DNA of 64,000 nucleotides from Streptomyces sulfonofaciens (GCF_014656295.1 NZ_BNCD01000019.1:1-64000), one strand, 5' to 3'. Shown: positions 41,423-49,847, counted from the stretch's first letter. The notes: generated by a model not told the origin, from the letters alone. Translations and numbers: made by a program.

Positions 41423-41574
41423 CGGAGGGCGTCGCGGTTTCGCCGGGGGTCGCCCGGCGTGCCGGGCCGTCAGCCGGTACGCGCGGGCGAACCGGTGTGC
41501 CGGCGCAACGGCCGCCCGCCCCGTGGGCCGACCGTCACCGCGCAAACGCCTCGCCCCTCATGGGCCCCGGCACC

Positions 41575-41580
41575 TACGCT
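41575..41580 (+). promoter_or_regulatory. -10 element of a leaderless sirtuin transcript
   Basis: TACGCT lies 7 nt before the ATG at 41588; no ribosome site is present. Confidence 0.55.
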
Positions 41581-41587
41581 CGGTCGC

Positions 41588-42325
41588 ATGACCACGCCCC
41601 TCCTCGCGATCCTCAGCGGCGCAGGCATCTCCACCGACTCCGGGATCCCCGACTACCGCGGCCCGAACGGGCTGTGGCGGCAGGACCCGGAGGCCGAGAA
41701 GCTCGTGACGTACCAGTACTACATGGCGGATCCCGACATCCGGCGGCGGTCCTGGCAGATGCGGCGCAGGAACCGGACGCTGCAGGCGAAACCGAACGCC
41801 GCGCACCGGGCGGTGGCCGAGTTGGAGCGTTCCGGTGCGCCGGTCCGGGTGATCACGCAGAACGTGGACGGGTTGCACCAGTCGGCCGGGATGCCTCCCC
41901 GCAAGGTCCTGGAACTGCACGGCAGCGCACGGAGCGTGGTGTGCACGCGGTGCCACGCACGGGGACCCATGGCCGACGCCCTCGCCCGGGTCGAGGCCGG
42001 GGAGGACGATCCGCCGTGCCGGGAGTGCGGCGGGATCCTGAAGTCGGCCACGGTGATGTTCGGCGAGCAGCTCGACCCCGTCCTCCTCGGCGAGGCCGTC
42101 GCGGTCACCAGGGCCAGCCAGGTGTTCATCGCCGTCGGCAGCAGCCTCCAGGTGCAGCCCGCCGCGGGGCTCGCCGGACTCGCCGCCGACCACGGCGCAC
42201 GGCTGATCATCGTCAACGCCGAGCCGACGCCGTACGACGACCGAGCCGACGAAGTCGTCCGGCAGCCCATCGGCACCGCCCTGCCGGAGCTGCTGCGCCG
42301 GCTCGGCGCCGAGGGCGGCCACTGA
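41588..42325 (+). CDS. Sirtuin NAD-dependent protein deacylase
   Basis: The 245-residue protein has all sirtuin motifs: LLAILSGAGISTDSGIPDYRG, the catalytic ITQNVDGLHQSAG and LELHGSARSVVC, zinc ligands in CTRCHARGP and PPCRECGG, the NAD-binding VFIAVGSSLQVQPAAG, and IIVNAEPTPYDD. It would remove acetyl or other acyl groups from lysines using NAD. In streptomycetes such enzymes act on acetyl-CoA synthetase among others; the target here is not shown. The ATG at 41588 follows a -10 element by 7 nt. The gene is convergent with ogt. Confidence 0.93.
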   Translation: MTTPLLAILSGAGISTDSGIPDYRGPNGLWRQDPEAEKLVTYQYYMADPDIRRRSWQMRRRNRTLQAKPNAAHRAVAELERSGAPVRVITQNVDGLHQSAGMPPRKVLELHGSARSVVCTRCHARGPMADALARVEAGEDDPPCRECGGILKSATVMFGEQLDPVLLGEAVAVTRASQVFIAVGSSLQVQPAAGLAGLAADHGARLIIVNAEPTPYDDRADEVVRQPIGTALPELLRRLGAEGGH

Positions 42326-42506
42326 CCGCCGTACGCGGCACCCCGCACGGGGCCGGCCCCGAGCCAGGGCCTCCCCGCCCGGAGAGCCCGGGCCCGGGCG
42401 GGCGCCGGGCACCCGGCACCGGACACCGGGACGCCGTCACCGGCGGGCTCGGTCCCGACGGCCCGCGGGGCCACGGGGCCGCGGCACCTCGCCGGTCGCG
42501 CACGGC

Positions 42507-43007
42507 TCAGAAGAGCGCCGTCCCGCGTTCGAAGTCCAGCAGCCGCCGTTTGCGGTCGAGGCCGCCGCCGTACCCGGTCAGATCGCCCCTCGCGCCGATC
42601 ACCCGGTGGCAGGGCACGATGATGCCGACCGGGTTCCTGCCGTTGGCGAGACCGACGGCACGGGACGCCTTCGGGCTGCCGAGGGCGTCGGCGAGTTCGC
42701 CGTAGGAGCGGGTCTCGCCGTACGGGATGCGCTGGAGCTGCTGCCAGACGCTCCGCTGGAACGGGGTCCCGCCGAGGCTCAGAGGCAGGTCGAACTCCTT
42801 GAGGTCGCCCGTGAAGTAGGCCGTCAACTGCTCGACCGCGGCACGGAAAGGGGCCTCCCCGGGGTCCGCCCGCGGGCCGAACGCCTCCTCGGCGGGGCGG
42901 TGCCGCTGGCCGCTCATGTAGAGGCCGGACAGGGCGCCGTCGGTGGCCACCAGGGTCAGCGGGCCGTAGGGGCTGTCCGTACGGGTGTGCACGGTCCGGG
43001 CGTTCAC
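42507..43007 (-). CDS. ogt: Methylated-DNA-protein-cysteine methyltransferase
   Basis: A 166-residue single-use repair protein that takes the methyl group from O6-methylguanine in DNA. The acceptor cysteine is in GIIVPCHRVIGARGDLTGYGGG, quoted here by its core PCHRV; the DNA-binding wing RSYGELADALGSPKASRAVGLANGRNPVG precedes it. The N-terminal domain (GPLTLVATDGALSGLYM) is the usual ribonuclease H-like fold. The GTG start at 43007 overlaps the stop of the upstream alkA-type gene as GTGA, so both repair genes are expressed together. Confidence 0.94.
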   Translation of the reverse strand: MNARTVHTRTDSPYGPLTLVATDGALSGLYMSGQRHRPAEEAFGPRADPGEAPFRAAVEQLTAYFTGDLKEFDLPLSLGGTPFQRSVWQQLQRIPYGETRSYGELADALGSPKASRAVGLANGRNPVGIIVPCHRVIGARGDLTGYGGGLDRKRRLLDFERGTALF

Positions 43008-44569
43008 GGTGTCACCTGTTTCGCGGGGTCGGGCGGCGGTGTGCGGGGGGCGGGGTCGTTCGGCGGGGTGGCGCGCCGGGGGCTGGTGGCGCCCGCGGGG
43101 GGCGGCAGGACGTTGATGGGGTGGTCGTCGGTGGCCCACAGGTACTGCACGGCGTAGGAGCGCCAGGGCCGCCAGGCCGCGGCGCGTGCGGTGAGTGCCG
43201 CCGGGGTGCCCGGCAGGCCCGTCAGGGTGGCGGCGCGACGGGTGCCGAGGTCGGTCGGCAGGAACGCGTCCGGGTCGCCCAGCGCGCGCATCGCGATCAG
43301 CTCCACCGTCCAGGGCCCGAAGCCGGGCAGGGCGGCGAGCCGGACGCGGGCCTCGGCCCAGTCGCTGTCGGCGCCGAGCCGCAGGGTGCCGTCGGCCAGC
43401 CGGCCGACGAGCGTGGTGAGGGTGGTGCGGCGGCTGCGCGGCATCGCGAGCCGCTCGGGATCGAGGGCCGCCAGCGCGCCGGGGGCGGGGAAGAGATGGG
43501 TGAGGCCGCCGTGCGGGTCGTCGACCGGCTCGCCGTGCGCGGTGACCAGGCGGGCGGCGTGGGTGCGCGCGGCGGCCGTGGACACCTGCTGGCCGAGCAC
43601 CGCGCGGACGGCGAACTCCGCCTCGTCGACGGTGCGCGGCACCCGGCGCCCCGGTGCCTTGTCGACGAGCGGAGCGAGCAGTTCGTCGGTGCGCAGCCGG
43701 TCGTCCACGGCGACGGGATCGGCGTCCAGGTCGAGCAGGCGGCGGCAGCGGGTGATGGCGACCGGCAGGTCGCGCAGATCGGTGAGGGTCAGCCGGCAGT
43801 CGATGTGGGCGGGGGCCGGGGCGAGGGCGACGATGCCGTGGCCGTAGGGCAGCCTCAGCGTGCGCCGGTAGGCGCCGTCGCGCCACTCCTCGACGCCCGG
43901 CACGGCCGTCGCGGCCAGGTGCCCGAAGAGGTTGTCGGGGGTGAGCGGCGCTCGGAAGGGCAGCCGGAGCACGAGCACGCCCGCGGTGGCGGCCGCGCCG
44001 GACGTCTTCGGCACCCGGGCCCGTAGTGCGCTGGGGCTGAGCGCGTAGACCTCGCGGACGGTGTCGTTGAAGGCGCGGATCGAGGCGAAGCCGGCGGCGA
44101 AGGCGATCTCGGCCATGGGCAATGCGGTGGTCTCGACGAGCAGCCGTGCGGTCTGGGCGCGCTGCGCGCGGGCCAGCGCGAGCGGTCCCGCGCCGAGTTC
44201 GGCCCGAAGCTGCCGCTCGACCTGCCGGGCGCTGTAGCCGAGCCGGGCCGCCAAACCCGGCACGCCCTCGCGGTCCACCACACCGTCGGCGATCAGCCGC
44301 ATGGCGCGGGCGACGGCATCGGCGCGTTCGTTCCACTCGGGCGAGCCGGGTGCGGCATCGGGACGGCAGCGCTTGCAGGCCCGGAAACCGGCGGCCTGGC
44401 AGGCCGCGGCGCTCGGGTGGAAGCGCATGTTCTCCGGCTTGGGCGGTACGGCGGGGCAGCTCGGCCGGCAGTAGATTCCGGTGGTCAGCACCGCGGTGAA
44501 GAACCAGCCGTCGAACCGGGCGTCCTTCGACTGGACGGCGCGTACACACCGCTCGGTGTCGGTGTACAT
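43004..44569 (-). CDS. Ada-AlkA fusion: regulator and 3-methyladenine DNA glycosylase
   Basis: A 521-residue three-part protein. Residues 1-75 are the Ada zinc domain (DARFDGWFFTAVLTTGIYCRPSCPAVPPKPENMRF, FRACKRCRPD), whose cysteine in YCRPSCP accepts methyl from phosphotriesters and switches on activation. Residues about 85-180 are an AraC-type helix-turn-helix (LAARLGYSARQVERQL, FAAGFASIRAFNDTVREVY). The rest is AlkA: an N-terminal AlkA domain and an HhH-GPD glycosylase core with LPGFGPWTVELIAMRALGDPDAFLPTDLG, in which the Asp is catalytic. The C-terminal 35 residues are Pro-rich. The ATG at 44569 has CATGCT 6 nt upstream; the gene is the first of an operon with ogt. Confidence 0.93.
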   Translation of the reverse strand: MYTDTERCVRAVQSKDARFDGWFFTAVLTTGIYCRPSCPAVPPKPENMRFHPSAAACQAAGFRACKRCRPDAAPGSPEWNERADAVARAMRLIADGVVDREGVPGLAARLGYSARQVERQLRAELGAGPLALARAQRAQTARLLVETTALPMAEIAFAAGFASIRAFNDTVREVYALSPSALRARVPKTSGAAATAGVLVLRLPFRAPLTPDNLFGHLAATAVPGVEEWRDGAYRRTLRLPYGHGIVALAPAPAHIDCRLTLTDLRDLPVAITRCRRLLDLDADPVAVDDRLRTDELLAPLVDKAPGRRVPRTVDEAEFAVRAVLGQQVSTAAARTHAARLVTAHGEPVDDPHGGLTHLFPAPGALAALDPERLAMPRSRRTTLTTLVGRLADGTLRLGADSDWAEARVRLAALPGFGPWTVELIAMRALGDPDAFLPTDLGTRRAATLTGLPGTPAALTARAAAWRPWRSYAVQYLWATDDHPINVLPPPAGATSPRRATPPNDPAPRTPPPDPAKQVTP

Positions 44570-44575
44570 GACCCC

Positions 44576-44581
44576 AGCATG
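44576..44581 (-). promoter_or_regulatory. -10 element of a leaderless ada-alkA transcript
   Basis: CATGCT on the minus strand lies 6 nt before the ATG at 44569. Confidence 0.45.
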
Positions 44582-44732
44582 GCCCACCGCGGTCGCCGGG
44601 ACTGGCGGAAATCCGACATGAGCCTCGCGCTGCCAGGACTCGCGTCGATGCTTGTCACCGACTCGGATACGGCACGACCCTGCCCCGCCGGCGTCCGGGG
44701 AGGTGCCCGGGCAGGCGGCCGTCCCGGCCGCG

Positions 44733-45683
44733 TCAGGCCAGTGCGCCGCCGTGCAGGACGAGCAGCGTCACGGCGGTCGCGGCCATCGCGAGGGTGGCGA
44801 GGAAGGGCACCCTGCTGCGGGTGCCGGACCTGCCGGGCAGCGCGGTGGCCACGGCCAGCGCGGCGGTGACCACGAGCGCGGCCCAGCCCGCCGCGCCCGG
44901 CGGCCCCGGAGGGGCGAGCGCCAGGACCGCGGAGGCCGCGACCAGCGGTAGGGGCCCGAGCAGCCGCGCCCACCGCCCGCCAAGGCGCTGCGGCAGGCCG
45001 CGCACCCCCGCCGCCACGTCGTCGTCGATGTCCGGGAGCACGTTGGTGATGTGCGCGCCCAGGCCCAGCAGCGCGCCCGCGGCGAGCGACCAGGCCGGCG
45101 GCCACGGGCGACCGGGGAGCGAGAGGGTGACGAAGGCCGGCAGCAGGCCGAAGGCCAGGGCGTACGGCAACCAGGACGCACGTGTCCGCTTGACACCGAG
45201 GTTGTAGCTCCACGCCGCGGCGACCCCGGTCAGGTGGGCGGCGCCGGCCGCGGGCCCGTTCGCCAGCGAGAGCGGGATGCACAGCGCGAGGGCGCAGCCC
45301 GCCGCGAGCGCCACCGTCCGCGGCGTCGCACCACCGGTCACCAGCGGCTTGTCGCGGCGCTTCGCGGCGGTGTCCCGCGCCAGATCGGCCCGGTCGTTGC
45401 ACCACCCCACCGACAACTGCCCGGTGAGCACCGCCGAGGCCAGGAGCAGGCAGCCGGCGGGGCCGTGGCCTGAGGCGGCCGCCAGGAGGGTGATCAGGGC
45501 GGTCACGGCCAGCGTGGGTTCGGGGTGGCAGGCCCGCAGCAGTGCGCGCGCCGGGGAAACCACGCGGCGCGCCCGCGCCCACGCCCCGGCCCCGGCGGTA
45601 CCGTCCGCCGTGCGCGCCGGTGCACGCTGCCCCTCGGCACCCTCGGCACCCTCGGCAGTGGTACGGCTTTTGGTGCGCGGCAC
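44733..45683 (-). CDS. UbiA-family prenyltransferase
   Basis: A 316-residue membrane protein with about eight hydrophobic segments and both UbiA Asp-rich motifs: VGWCNDRADLARDTAAKRRDKP (N-D-x2-D, about residue 94) and NVLPDIDDDVAAG. Such enzymes transfer polyprenyl chains to aromatic or other acceptors, or act as related membrane lyases. It is divergent from the phenolic lipid operon with 118 bp between starts, making an aromatic lipid acceptor possible. The N-terminus has an AEG tripeptide repeat. The GTG at 45683 has TAGCAT 6 nt upstream. Confidence 0.87.
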   Translation of the reverse strand: MPRTKSRTTAEGAEGAEGQRAPARTADGTAGAGAWARARRVVSPARALLRACHPEPTLAVTALITLLAAASGHGPAGCLLLASAVLTGQLSVGWCNDRADLARDTAAKRRDKPLVTGGATPRTVALAAGCALALCIPLSLANGPAAGAAHLTGVAAAWSYNLGVKRTRASWLPYALAFGLLPAFVTLSLPGRPWPPAWSLAAGALLGLGAHITNVLPDIDDDVAAGVRGLPQRLGGRWARLLGPLPLVAASAVLALAPPGPPGAAGWAALVVTAALAVATALPGRSGTRSRVPFLATLAMAATAVTLLVLHGGALA

Positions 45684-45689
45684 GCCTCG

Positions 45690-45695
45690 ATGCTA
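45690..45695 (-). promoter_or_regulatory. -10 element of a leaderless ubiA-type transcript
   Basis: TAGCAT on the minus strand lies 6 nt before the GTG at 45683. Confidence 0.5.
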
Positions 45696-45751
45696 GGCCC
45701 GCGCCGCTCTTCTGACGGGTCGCCACGACCGAAGGCAACACCTATGAACAA

Positions 45752-45762
45752 CTTGTCCCTAT
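45752..45762 (+). promoter_or_regulatory. Shared motif CTTGTCCCTAT upstream of srsA
   Basis: This 11-bp sequence lies 39 bp before the srsA ATG in an unusually AT-rich stretch (45740-45795). The identical sequence occurs at 48509-48519 upstream of the GtrA gene. It may be a promoter element for a particular sigma factor or a binding site of a regulator. Confidence 0.45.
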
Positions 45763-45801
45763 TTCGCTTCTTTTTCTGTGATTCATTTATATGGTCGGGT
45801 G

Positions 45802-46863
45802 ATGACGCGAATCGCCGCCGTCCAGGGAGTGCTCCCGCGGCACCGGTACGAGCAGGGCGAAGTCCGGGACGCGCTGCTGGCCATGGGGCTCGTGCGCGAG
45901 GAGCGGCGGCAGGTGTTCGACCGGCTGCACACGGGCTCCACCGTGCGCACCCGCCGCCTGGCCCTGCCGCTGGAGCGCTACGGCACGCTCGGTGGCTTCG
46001 GCGAGGCCAACGACAGCTTCATCGAGGTGGCGATGGACCTCGGCGAGGAGGCGGTGCGCACGGCGCTCGACGAGGCCGGGCTGCATGCGCGCGACGTGGA
46101 CCTGGTCATCTCCACCTCGGTCACCGGCATCGCCGCACCCTCCATCGAGGCGCGGCTGGCCGGCTGCCTCGGGCTGCGCCCGGACGTGAAGCGGGTGCCC
46201 GTCTTCGGGCTCGGCTGCGTGGGCGGCGCGGCCGGCCTCGCCCGGCTGCACGACTACCTGGACGGCAGGCCCGACCAGGTGGCGGTGCTGCTGTCCGTCG
46301 AGCTGTGCTCGCTCACGCTCCAGCGCTCCGACGACTCGGCGGCCAACATGGTGGCGGGCTCGCTGTTCGGGGACGGCGCAGCGGCGGTCGTCGCCGTGGG
46401 CCGGGACCATCCCGGCGGCCGCGGGGGCGGGCCCGTGGTGGTGGCGACCCGCAGCCGTCTCTACCCGGACACCGAGCGCCTGCTCGGCTGGGACATCGGG
46501 GACGAGGGCTTCCGTATCGTCCTGGGCAGCGACCTGCCCGGGCTGGTGGAGCGCCACCTCGGCCCCGAGGTCCGCTCGTTCCTGGCCGACCACGACCTGA
46601 AGACGCAGGACGTGACGGCCTGGGTCTGCCACCCCGGCGGCCCGAAGGTCCTGGAGGCGGTGCGCGACACCCTGGACCTGCCCGCCCGTGCGCTGGAGCT
46701 GTCGTGGCGCTCGCTCGCCGAGGTCGGCAATCTGTCCTCGGCCTCCGTCCTGCACATCCTGCGGGACACCCTGGCGCTGCGCCGCCCGCTCGCCGGCACG
46801 CCCGGCCTCGTGGTCGCGATGGGGCCCGGGTTCTGCTCCGAACTCGTGCTGCTGCGCTGGTAG
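45802..46863 (+). CDS. srsA: Type III polyketide synthase, alkylresorcinol synthase-like
   Basis: The 353-residue chalcone synthase-fold enzyme has the full catalytic triad: Cys139 in FGLGCVGGAAG, His277 in WVCHPGGPKV and Asn310 in EVGNLSSASVL. MGPGFCSELVLLRW is the usual C-terminal loop. With the methyltransferase and flavoprotein genes that follow, it matches the Streptomyces griseus srsABC operon, in which SrsA makes alkylresorcinols from long acyl-CoA starters and malonyl/methylmalonyl-CoA. The methylmalonyl-type extenders could come from the propionyl-CoA made by the ethylmalonyl-CoA genes upstream. The ATG at 45802 (GTG one codon earlier) has no good ribosome site. Confidence 0.9.
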   Translation: MTRIAAVQGVLPRHRYEQGEVRDALLAMGLVREERRQVFDRLHTGSTVRTRRLALPLERYGTLGGFGEANDSFIEVAMDLGEEAVRTALDEAGLHARDVDLVISTSVTGIAAPSIEARLAGCLGLRPDVKRVPVFGLGCVGGAAGLARLHDYLDGRPDQVAVLLSVELCSLTLQRSDDSAANMVAGSLFGDGAAAVVAVGRDHPGGRGGGPVVVATRSRLYPDTERLLGWDIGDEGFRIVLGSDLPGLVERHLGPEVRSFLADHDLKTQDVTAWVCHPGGPKVLEAVRDTLDLPARALELSWRSLAEVGNLSSASVLHILRDTLALRRPLAGTPGLVVAMGPGFCSELVLLRW

Positions 46864-46870
46864 GCCGTCG

Positions 46871-47389
46871 ATGACCCCGTACACCCTGCTCATCCTGCTG
46901 GTGGCCGCGGAACGGCTCGCCGAACTGTGCGTCGCACGCCGCAACGCCGCCTGGAGCCGCCGGCTGGGCGCCGTCGAGCACGGGCGCGGGCACTACCCGG
47001 TGATGGTCGCGCTGCACACCGGCCTGCTGGCCGGCTGCCTGGCCGAGGTGGCCGTGGCGGACCGGTCCGTTGCGCCCGCGCTCGGCTGGCCGATGCTGGC
47101 GCTCGCGCTGGCCGCGCAGACCCTGCGCTGGTGGTGCATCACCGCCCTCGGACCGCGCTGGAACACCCGGGTCATCGTCATCCCCGGGCGGCCGCTGGTG
47201 ACCGGCGGCCCCTACCGGCTGATGCGGCACCCCAACTACCTCGCCGTCGTGGTGGAGGGCGCCGCGCTGCCGCTGGTGCACGGCGCCTGGCTCACCGCCG
47301 CCTGCTTCACGCTGGCCAACCTGCCGCTCCTCGCCGTCCGGCTGCGCTGCGAGAACGCCGCCCTGGCCGCGGCGGCCCCGGCCTCGTGA
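46871..47389 (+). CDS. srsB: Membrane methyltransferase of the phenolic lipid operon (SrsB-like)
   Basis: A 172-residue membrane protein of the isoprenylcysteine carboxyl methyltransferase family. It has hydrophobic segments at the N-terminus (YTLLILLVAAERLAEL), middle (MLALALAAQTLRWWCITAL) and C-terminus (WLTAACFTLANLPLLAV), and the family motif GGPYRLMRHPNYLAVVVEGAALPL with cofactor-binding RHPNY. In the S. griseus pathway SrsB methylates the alkylresorcinol hydroxyl. It begins 7 bp after the srsA stop and overlaps srsC by GTGA, so it belongs to the operon. Confidence 0.88.
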   Translation: MTPYTLLILLVAAERLAELCVARRNAAWSRRLGAVEHGRGHYPVMVALHTGLLAGCLAEVAVADRSVAPALGWPMLALALAAQTLRWWCITALGPRWNTRVIVIPGRPLVTGGPYRLMRHPNYLAVVVEGAALPLVHGAWLTAACFTLANLPLLAVRLRCENAALAAAAPAS

Positions 47390-48402
47390 TCGACCTGCTG
47401 GTGGCCGGCGGCGGTCCCGCCGGACTCGCCACGGCGATCCACGCGGCGCGGGCGGGCCTGGACGTGGTGGTGGTCGAACCCCGCCCGGGGCCCGTCGACA
47501 AGGCGTGCGGCGAAGGGCTCATGCCCTCGGCCGTGCGCGCGCTGGCGGAACTCGGCGTCAGCGTCCCGGGCCACGCCCTGCGCGGCATCCGCTACGTCGA
47601 CCCCCACCACCGGGCGGAGGCCCCCTTCCGCCGCGGCCAGGGCCGGGGCGTGCGCAGGACCGACCTGCACGCCGCGCTGGCCGCCAGGGCCGCGGAACTC
47701 GGTGTCGAGGTGGTGGCGGCGCGGGTGAGCGGTTTCAGCCAGGATCGGGACGGCGTCACGGCGGCCGGCGTCACCGCCCGCTACCTCGCGGCCGCCGACG
47801 GGCTGCACTCCCCCATCCGCCGCAGCCTCGGCCTCGGGGCCCGGCCCGACGGCCGGGCGGCACGTTACGGGCTGCGCCGGCACTTCGCGGTGGCGCCGTG
47901 GACGGACTGCGTGGAGGTGCACTGGTCCCAGCACGCGGAGGCGTACGTCACCCCGGTCGGTCCCCGGCTCGTCGGCGTCGCCGTCCTCACCGGCGAGCGG
48001 GCCCCCTTCGAGCGGCAGCTCGCGGGGTTCCCCGAGCTGGCCGCCCGGCTGCCGCCCTCCGCCGTCACGGACGCCCGCGGTGCGGGACCGCTGCACCAGC
48101 GGGTGCGCACCCGGGTGGCCGGGCGGACCATGCTGGTCGGCGACGCGGCCGGTTACGTCGACGCGCTGACCGGTGAGGGGATCTCGCTGGCCCTCGCGGC
48201 GGCCGGGCACCTCGTACGGTGCGTACGCGCCGGCCGGCCCGAGGACTACGAGCGCGCCTGGCGCCGGCTGTCCCGCCGGTACCGGACGCTGACGGGTGCC
48301 CTGCTGTGGCTGCGGCGCCAACCGGCGCTGGCCGCCAGGATCGTGCCCACCGCCGCACGCTACCCGGCCGTCTTCGCCGCTGCCGTCAACCGGCTCGCCT
48401 GA
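47386..48402 (+). CDS. srsC: FAD-dependent hydroxylase of the phenolic lipid operon (SrsC-like)
   Basis: A 338-residue flavoprotein of the geranylgeranyl reductase/aromatic hydroxylase type: VIDLLVAGGGPAGLATAIHAA (FAD dinucleotide motif), DKACGEGLMPSAVRAL, AAADGLHSPIRRSLGL (the DG motif) and TMLVGDAAGYVDALTGEGISLAL (GD motif). SrsC in S. griseus hydroxylates the methylated alkylresorcinol, leading to alkylquinones. The GTG start at 47386 overlaps the srsB stop. No terminator is obvious in the following 100 bp. Confidence 0.88.
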   Translation: MIDLLVAGGGPAGLATAIHAARAGLDVVVVEPRPGPVDKACGEGLMPSAVRALAELGVSVPGHALRGIRYVDPHHRAEAPFRRGQGRGVRRTDLHAALAARAAELGVEVVAARVSGFSQDRDGVTAAGVTARYLAAADGLHSPIRRSLGLGARPDGRAARYGLRRHFAVAPWTDCVEVHWSQHAEAYVTPVGPRLVGVAVLTGERAPFERQLAGFPELAARLPPSAVTDARGAGPLHQRVRTRVAGRTMLVGDAAGYVDALTGEGISLALAAAGHLVRCVRAGRPEDYERAWRRLSRRYRTLTGALLWLRRQPALAARIVPTAARYPAVFAAAVNRLA

Positions 48403-48508
48403 CCTCCCGCTTCGCCCGGCCAACCCGGCCTCCCGACCTGCCGTCCCGCCGCCCCTGCCCGGCCCGTGCGCCACCGCACCGGAGCACCACCGGGGCGAAC
48501 TTTCCCCT

Positions 48509-48519
48509 CTTGTCCCTAT
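48509..48519 (+). promoter_or_regulatory. Shared motif CTTGTCCCTAT upstream of the GtrA gene
   Basis: Identical to 45752-45762. It lies 100 bp before the GtrA start in a short AT-rich patch (CTATATT), consistent with a promoter. Confidence 0.45.
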
Positions 48520-48618
48520 ATTGGGGAGCAGCCAAGTCATCTCGAGTGAGGGAGGTGCCGTGGGGCCGTCCGCCGCGCGGCGACCGGTTCCCGCCCGGCC
48601 GCCCCGCCGGAGCACCGT

Positions 48619-49080
48619 ATGCGCATGAAGGGGGCGCGGCGCGGCACCGGCCCGTGGAGACTCCCGGCGCTGGTGCGGGAGCTGGCGCGGTTCTGCGCGG
48701 TCGGCGGCCTGGGGCTCGTGGTGAACTTCGCGGTGTTCAACCTGTGCCACGCCCTCACCTCGTTGTCCGCGGTGCGGTGCAGCGTGGCGGGGACCTGCGT
48801 GGCGATCGTCTCCAACTACCTGGGGCTGCGCCACTTCGCCTACCGCGACCGGGACAAGCGGGCCCCGGCCAGGCAGTTCGCCCTCTTCGTCACGTTCAGC
48901 GCGGCCAGTCTCGCCATCGAGAACGGAGGGCTGTTCGCCGCGGTGCACTGGCTCGGCTGGGACACCGCCCTGCGGGACAACCTCGTCAAGGCACTCGGCA
49001 TCGCGCTCGCCACCGCCTTCCGGTTCTGGTCGTACCGGACATGGGTCTTCCGGCCGGCCCCCGTGGAGGACCACCCATGA
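48619..49080 (+). CDS. GtrA-like membrane protein
   Basis: A 153-residue protein with four predicted membrane helices (FCAVGGLGLVVNFAVFNL, VRCSVAGTCVAIVSNYLGL, FALFVTFSAASLAIENGGLF, LVKALGIALATAFRFWSY) and the GtrA signature RFCAVGGLG and FRFWSYRTWVF. GtrA-family proteins help move polyprenyl-linked sugars or assist cell-wall glycan synthesis in the membrane. A GGAG precedes the ATG at 48619; a second ATG two codons later is possible. It follows the srs operon on the same strand but appears to have its own promoter, sharing an upstream motif with srsA. Confidence 0.85.
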   Translation: MRMKGARRGTGPWRLPALVRELARFCAVGGLGLVVNFAVFNLCHALTSLSAVRCSVAGTCVAIVSNYLGLRHFAYRDRDKRAPARQFALFVTFSAASLAIENGGLFAAVHWLGWDTALRDNLVKALGIALATAFRFWSYRTWVFRPAPVEDHP

Positions 49081-49298
49081 CCGCGTACCGCACCGGCCGG
49101 GCGGGGCCGCTGCCGGCAGGCGTGGGCGCGGTCAGGTGCGGACGGATCTCCGTACCCCCGCCGACGGCCGTACCACCCCCGCGGCCGCGCCACCCGCACA
49201 CGGCCGTGGCGGCGGGCGCCGGCGGACCAGGTCCGCGGCGCGGGCCGCAGGACCGCCGGCGGCGCGGCCCGGCACGGCCGCAGGACCGCTGCCGTCCC

Positions 49299-49835
49299 TC
49301 ACGCCCCAGGTGTGCCGCCCTGCTCGGCGAGCGCCGTCTCGAAGGCCCGGTGGGCGCCCTCGTCGAAGACCACGAACCGCACCTCCTCGATGTCCGGGCC
49401 GACGGCGCCGCGGACCGCCCGGACGGCGATGCGTGCGCCGTCGTCCATGGGCCAGCCGTAGACGCCGGTGGAGATCGCGGGGAAGGCGACCGTGCGCGCG
49501 CCCAGCTCGGCGGCGACGCGCAGGGACTGCCGGTAGCACGACGCCAGTTGCGCCGAGCGGTCCTCGCTGCGGGACCAGACGGGGCCCACGGTGTGGATCA
49601 CATGGCCGGCGGGCAGCCGGCCCGCCGTGGTGGCGACGGCCTCGCCGGTGGGCAGGCCCCCGCCGTACCGGCCCGCGCGCAGCGCACGGCACTCGGCCAG
49701 GATCTCGGGTCCGCCGCGCCGGTGGACGGCGCCGTCGACACCGCCGCCGCCGAGCAGCGAGGAGTTCGCGGCGTTCACCACGGCGTCGACGTCCTGCTCG
49801 GTGATGTCGCCCCGGACGACTGTGAGCGCGGTCAT
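49299..49835 (-). CDS. Macro domain protein (ADP-ribose hydrolase type)
   Basis: A 178-residue single macro domain: TVVRGDITEQDVDAVVNAANSSLLGGGGVDGAVHRRGG is the ADP-ribose-binding region (NAAN and GGGGVDGA loops quoted by position 1-45), followed by LPAGHVIHTVGPVWS and VAFPAISTGVYGWP. Proteins of this MacroD type remove ADP-ribose from proteins or hydrolyse O-acetyl-ADP-ribose, the product of sirtuins, one of which is encoded at 41588. The ATG at 49835 has no ribosome site but TACGAT lies 6 nt upstream. Confidence 0.92.
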   Translation of the reverse strand: MTALTVVRGDITEQDVDAVVNAANSSLLGGGGVDGAVHRRGGPEILAECRALRAGRYGGGLPTGEAVATTAGRLPAGHVIHTVGPVWSRSEDRSAQLASCYRQSLRVAAELGARTVAFPAISTGVYGWPMDDGARIAVRAVRGAVGPDIEEVRFVVFDEGAHRAFETALAEQGGTPGA

Positions 49836-49841
49836 GGCGCC

Positions 49842-49847
49842 ATCGTA
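49842..49847 (-). promoter_or_regulatory. -10 element of a leaderless macro domain transcript
   Basis: TACGAT on the minus strand lies 6 nt before the ATG at 49835. Confidence 0.55.

Larger units (their letters stand above)
41217..41587. other. Intergenic region with 14-bp tandem repeats
   Basis: No gene is supported in 371 bp. It holds the tandem array at 41382-41422 and, at its right end, the leaderless promoter of the sirtuin gene. Confidence 0.5.
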
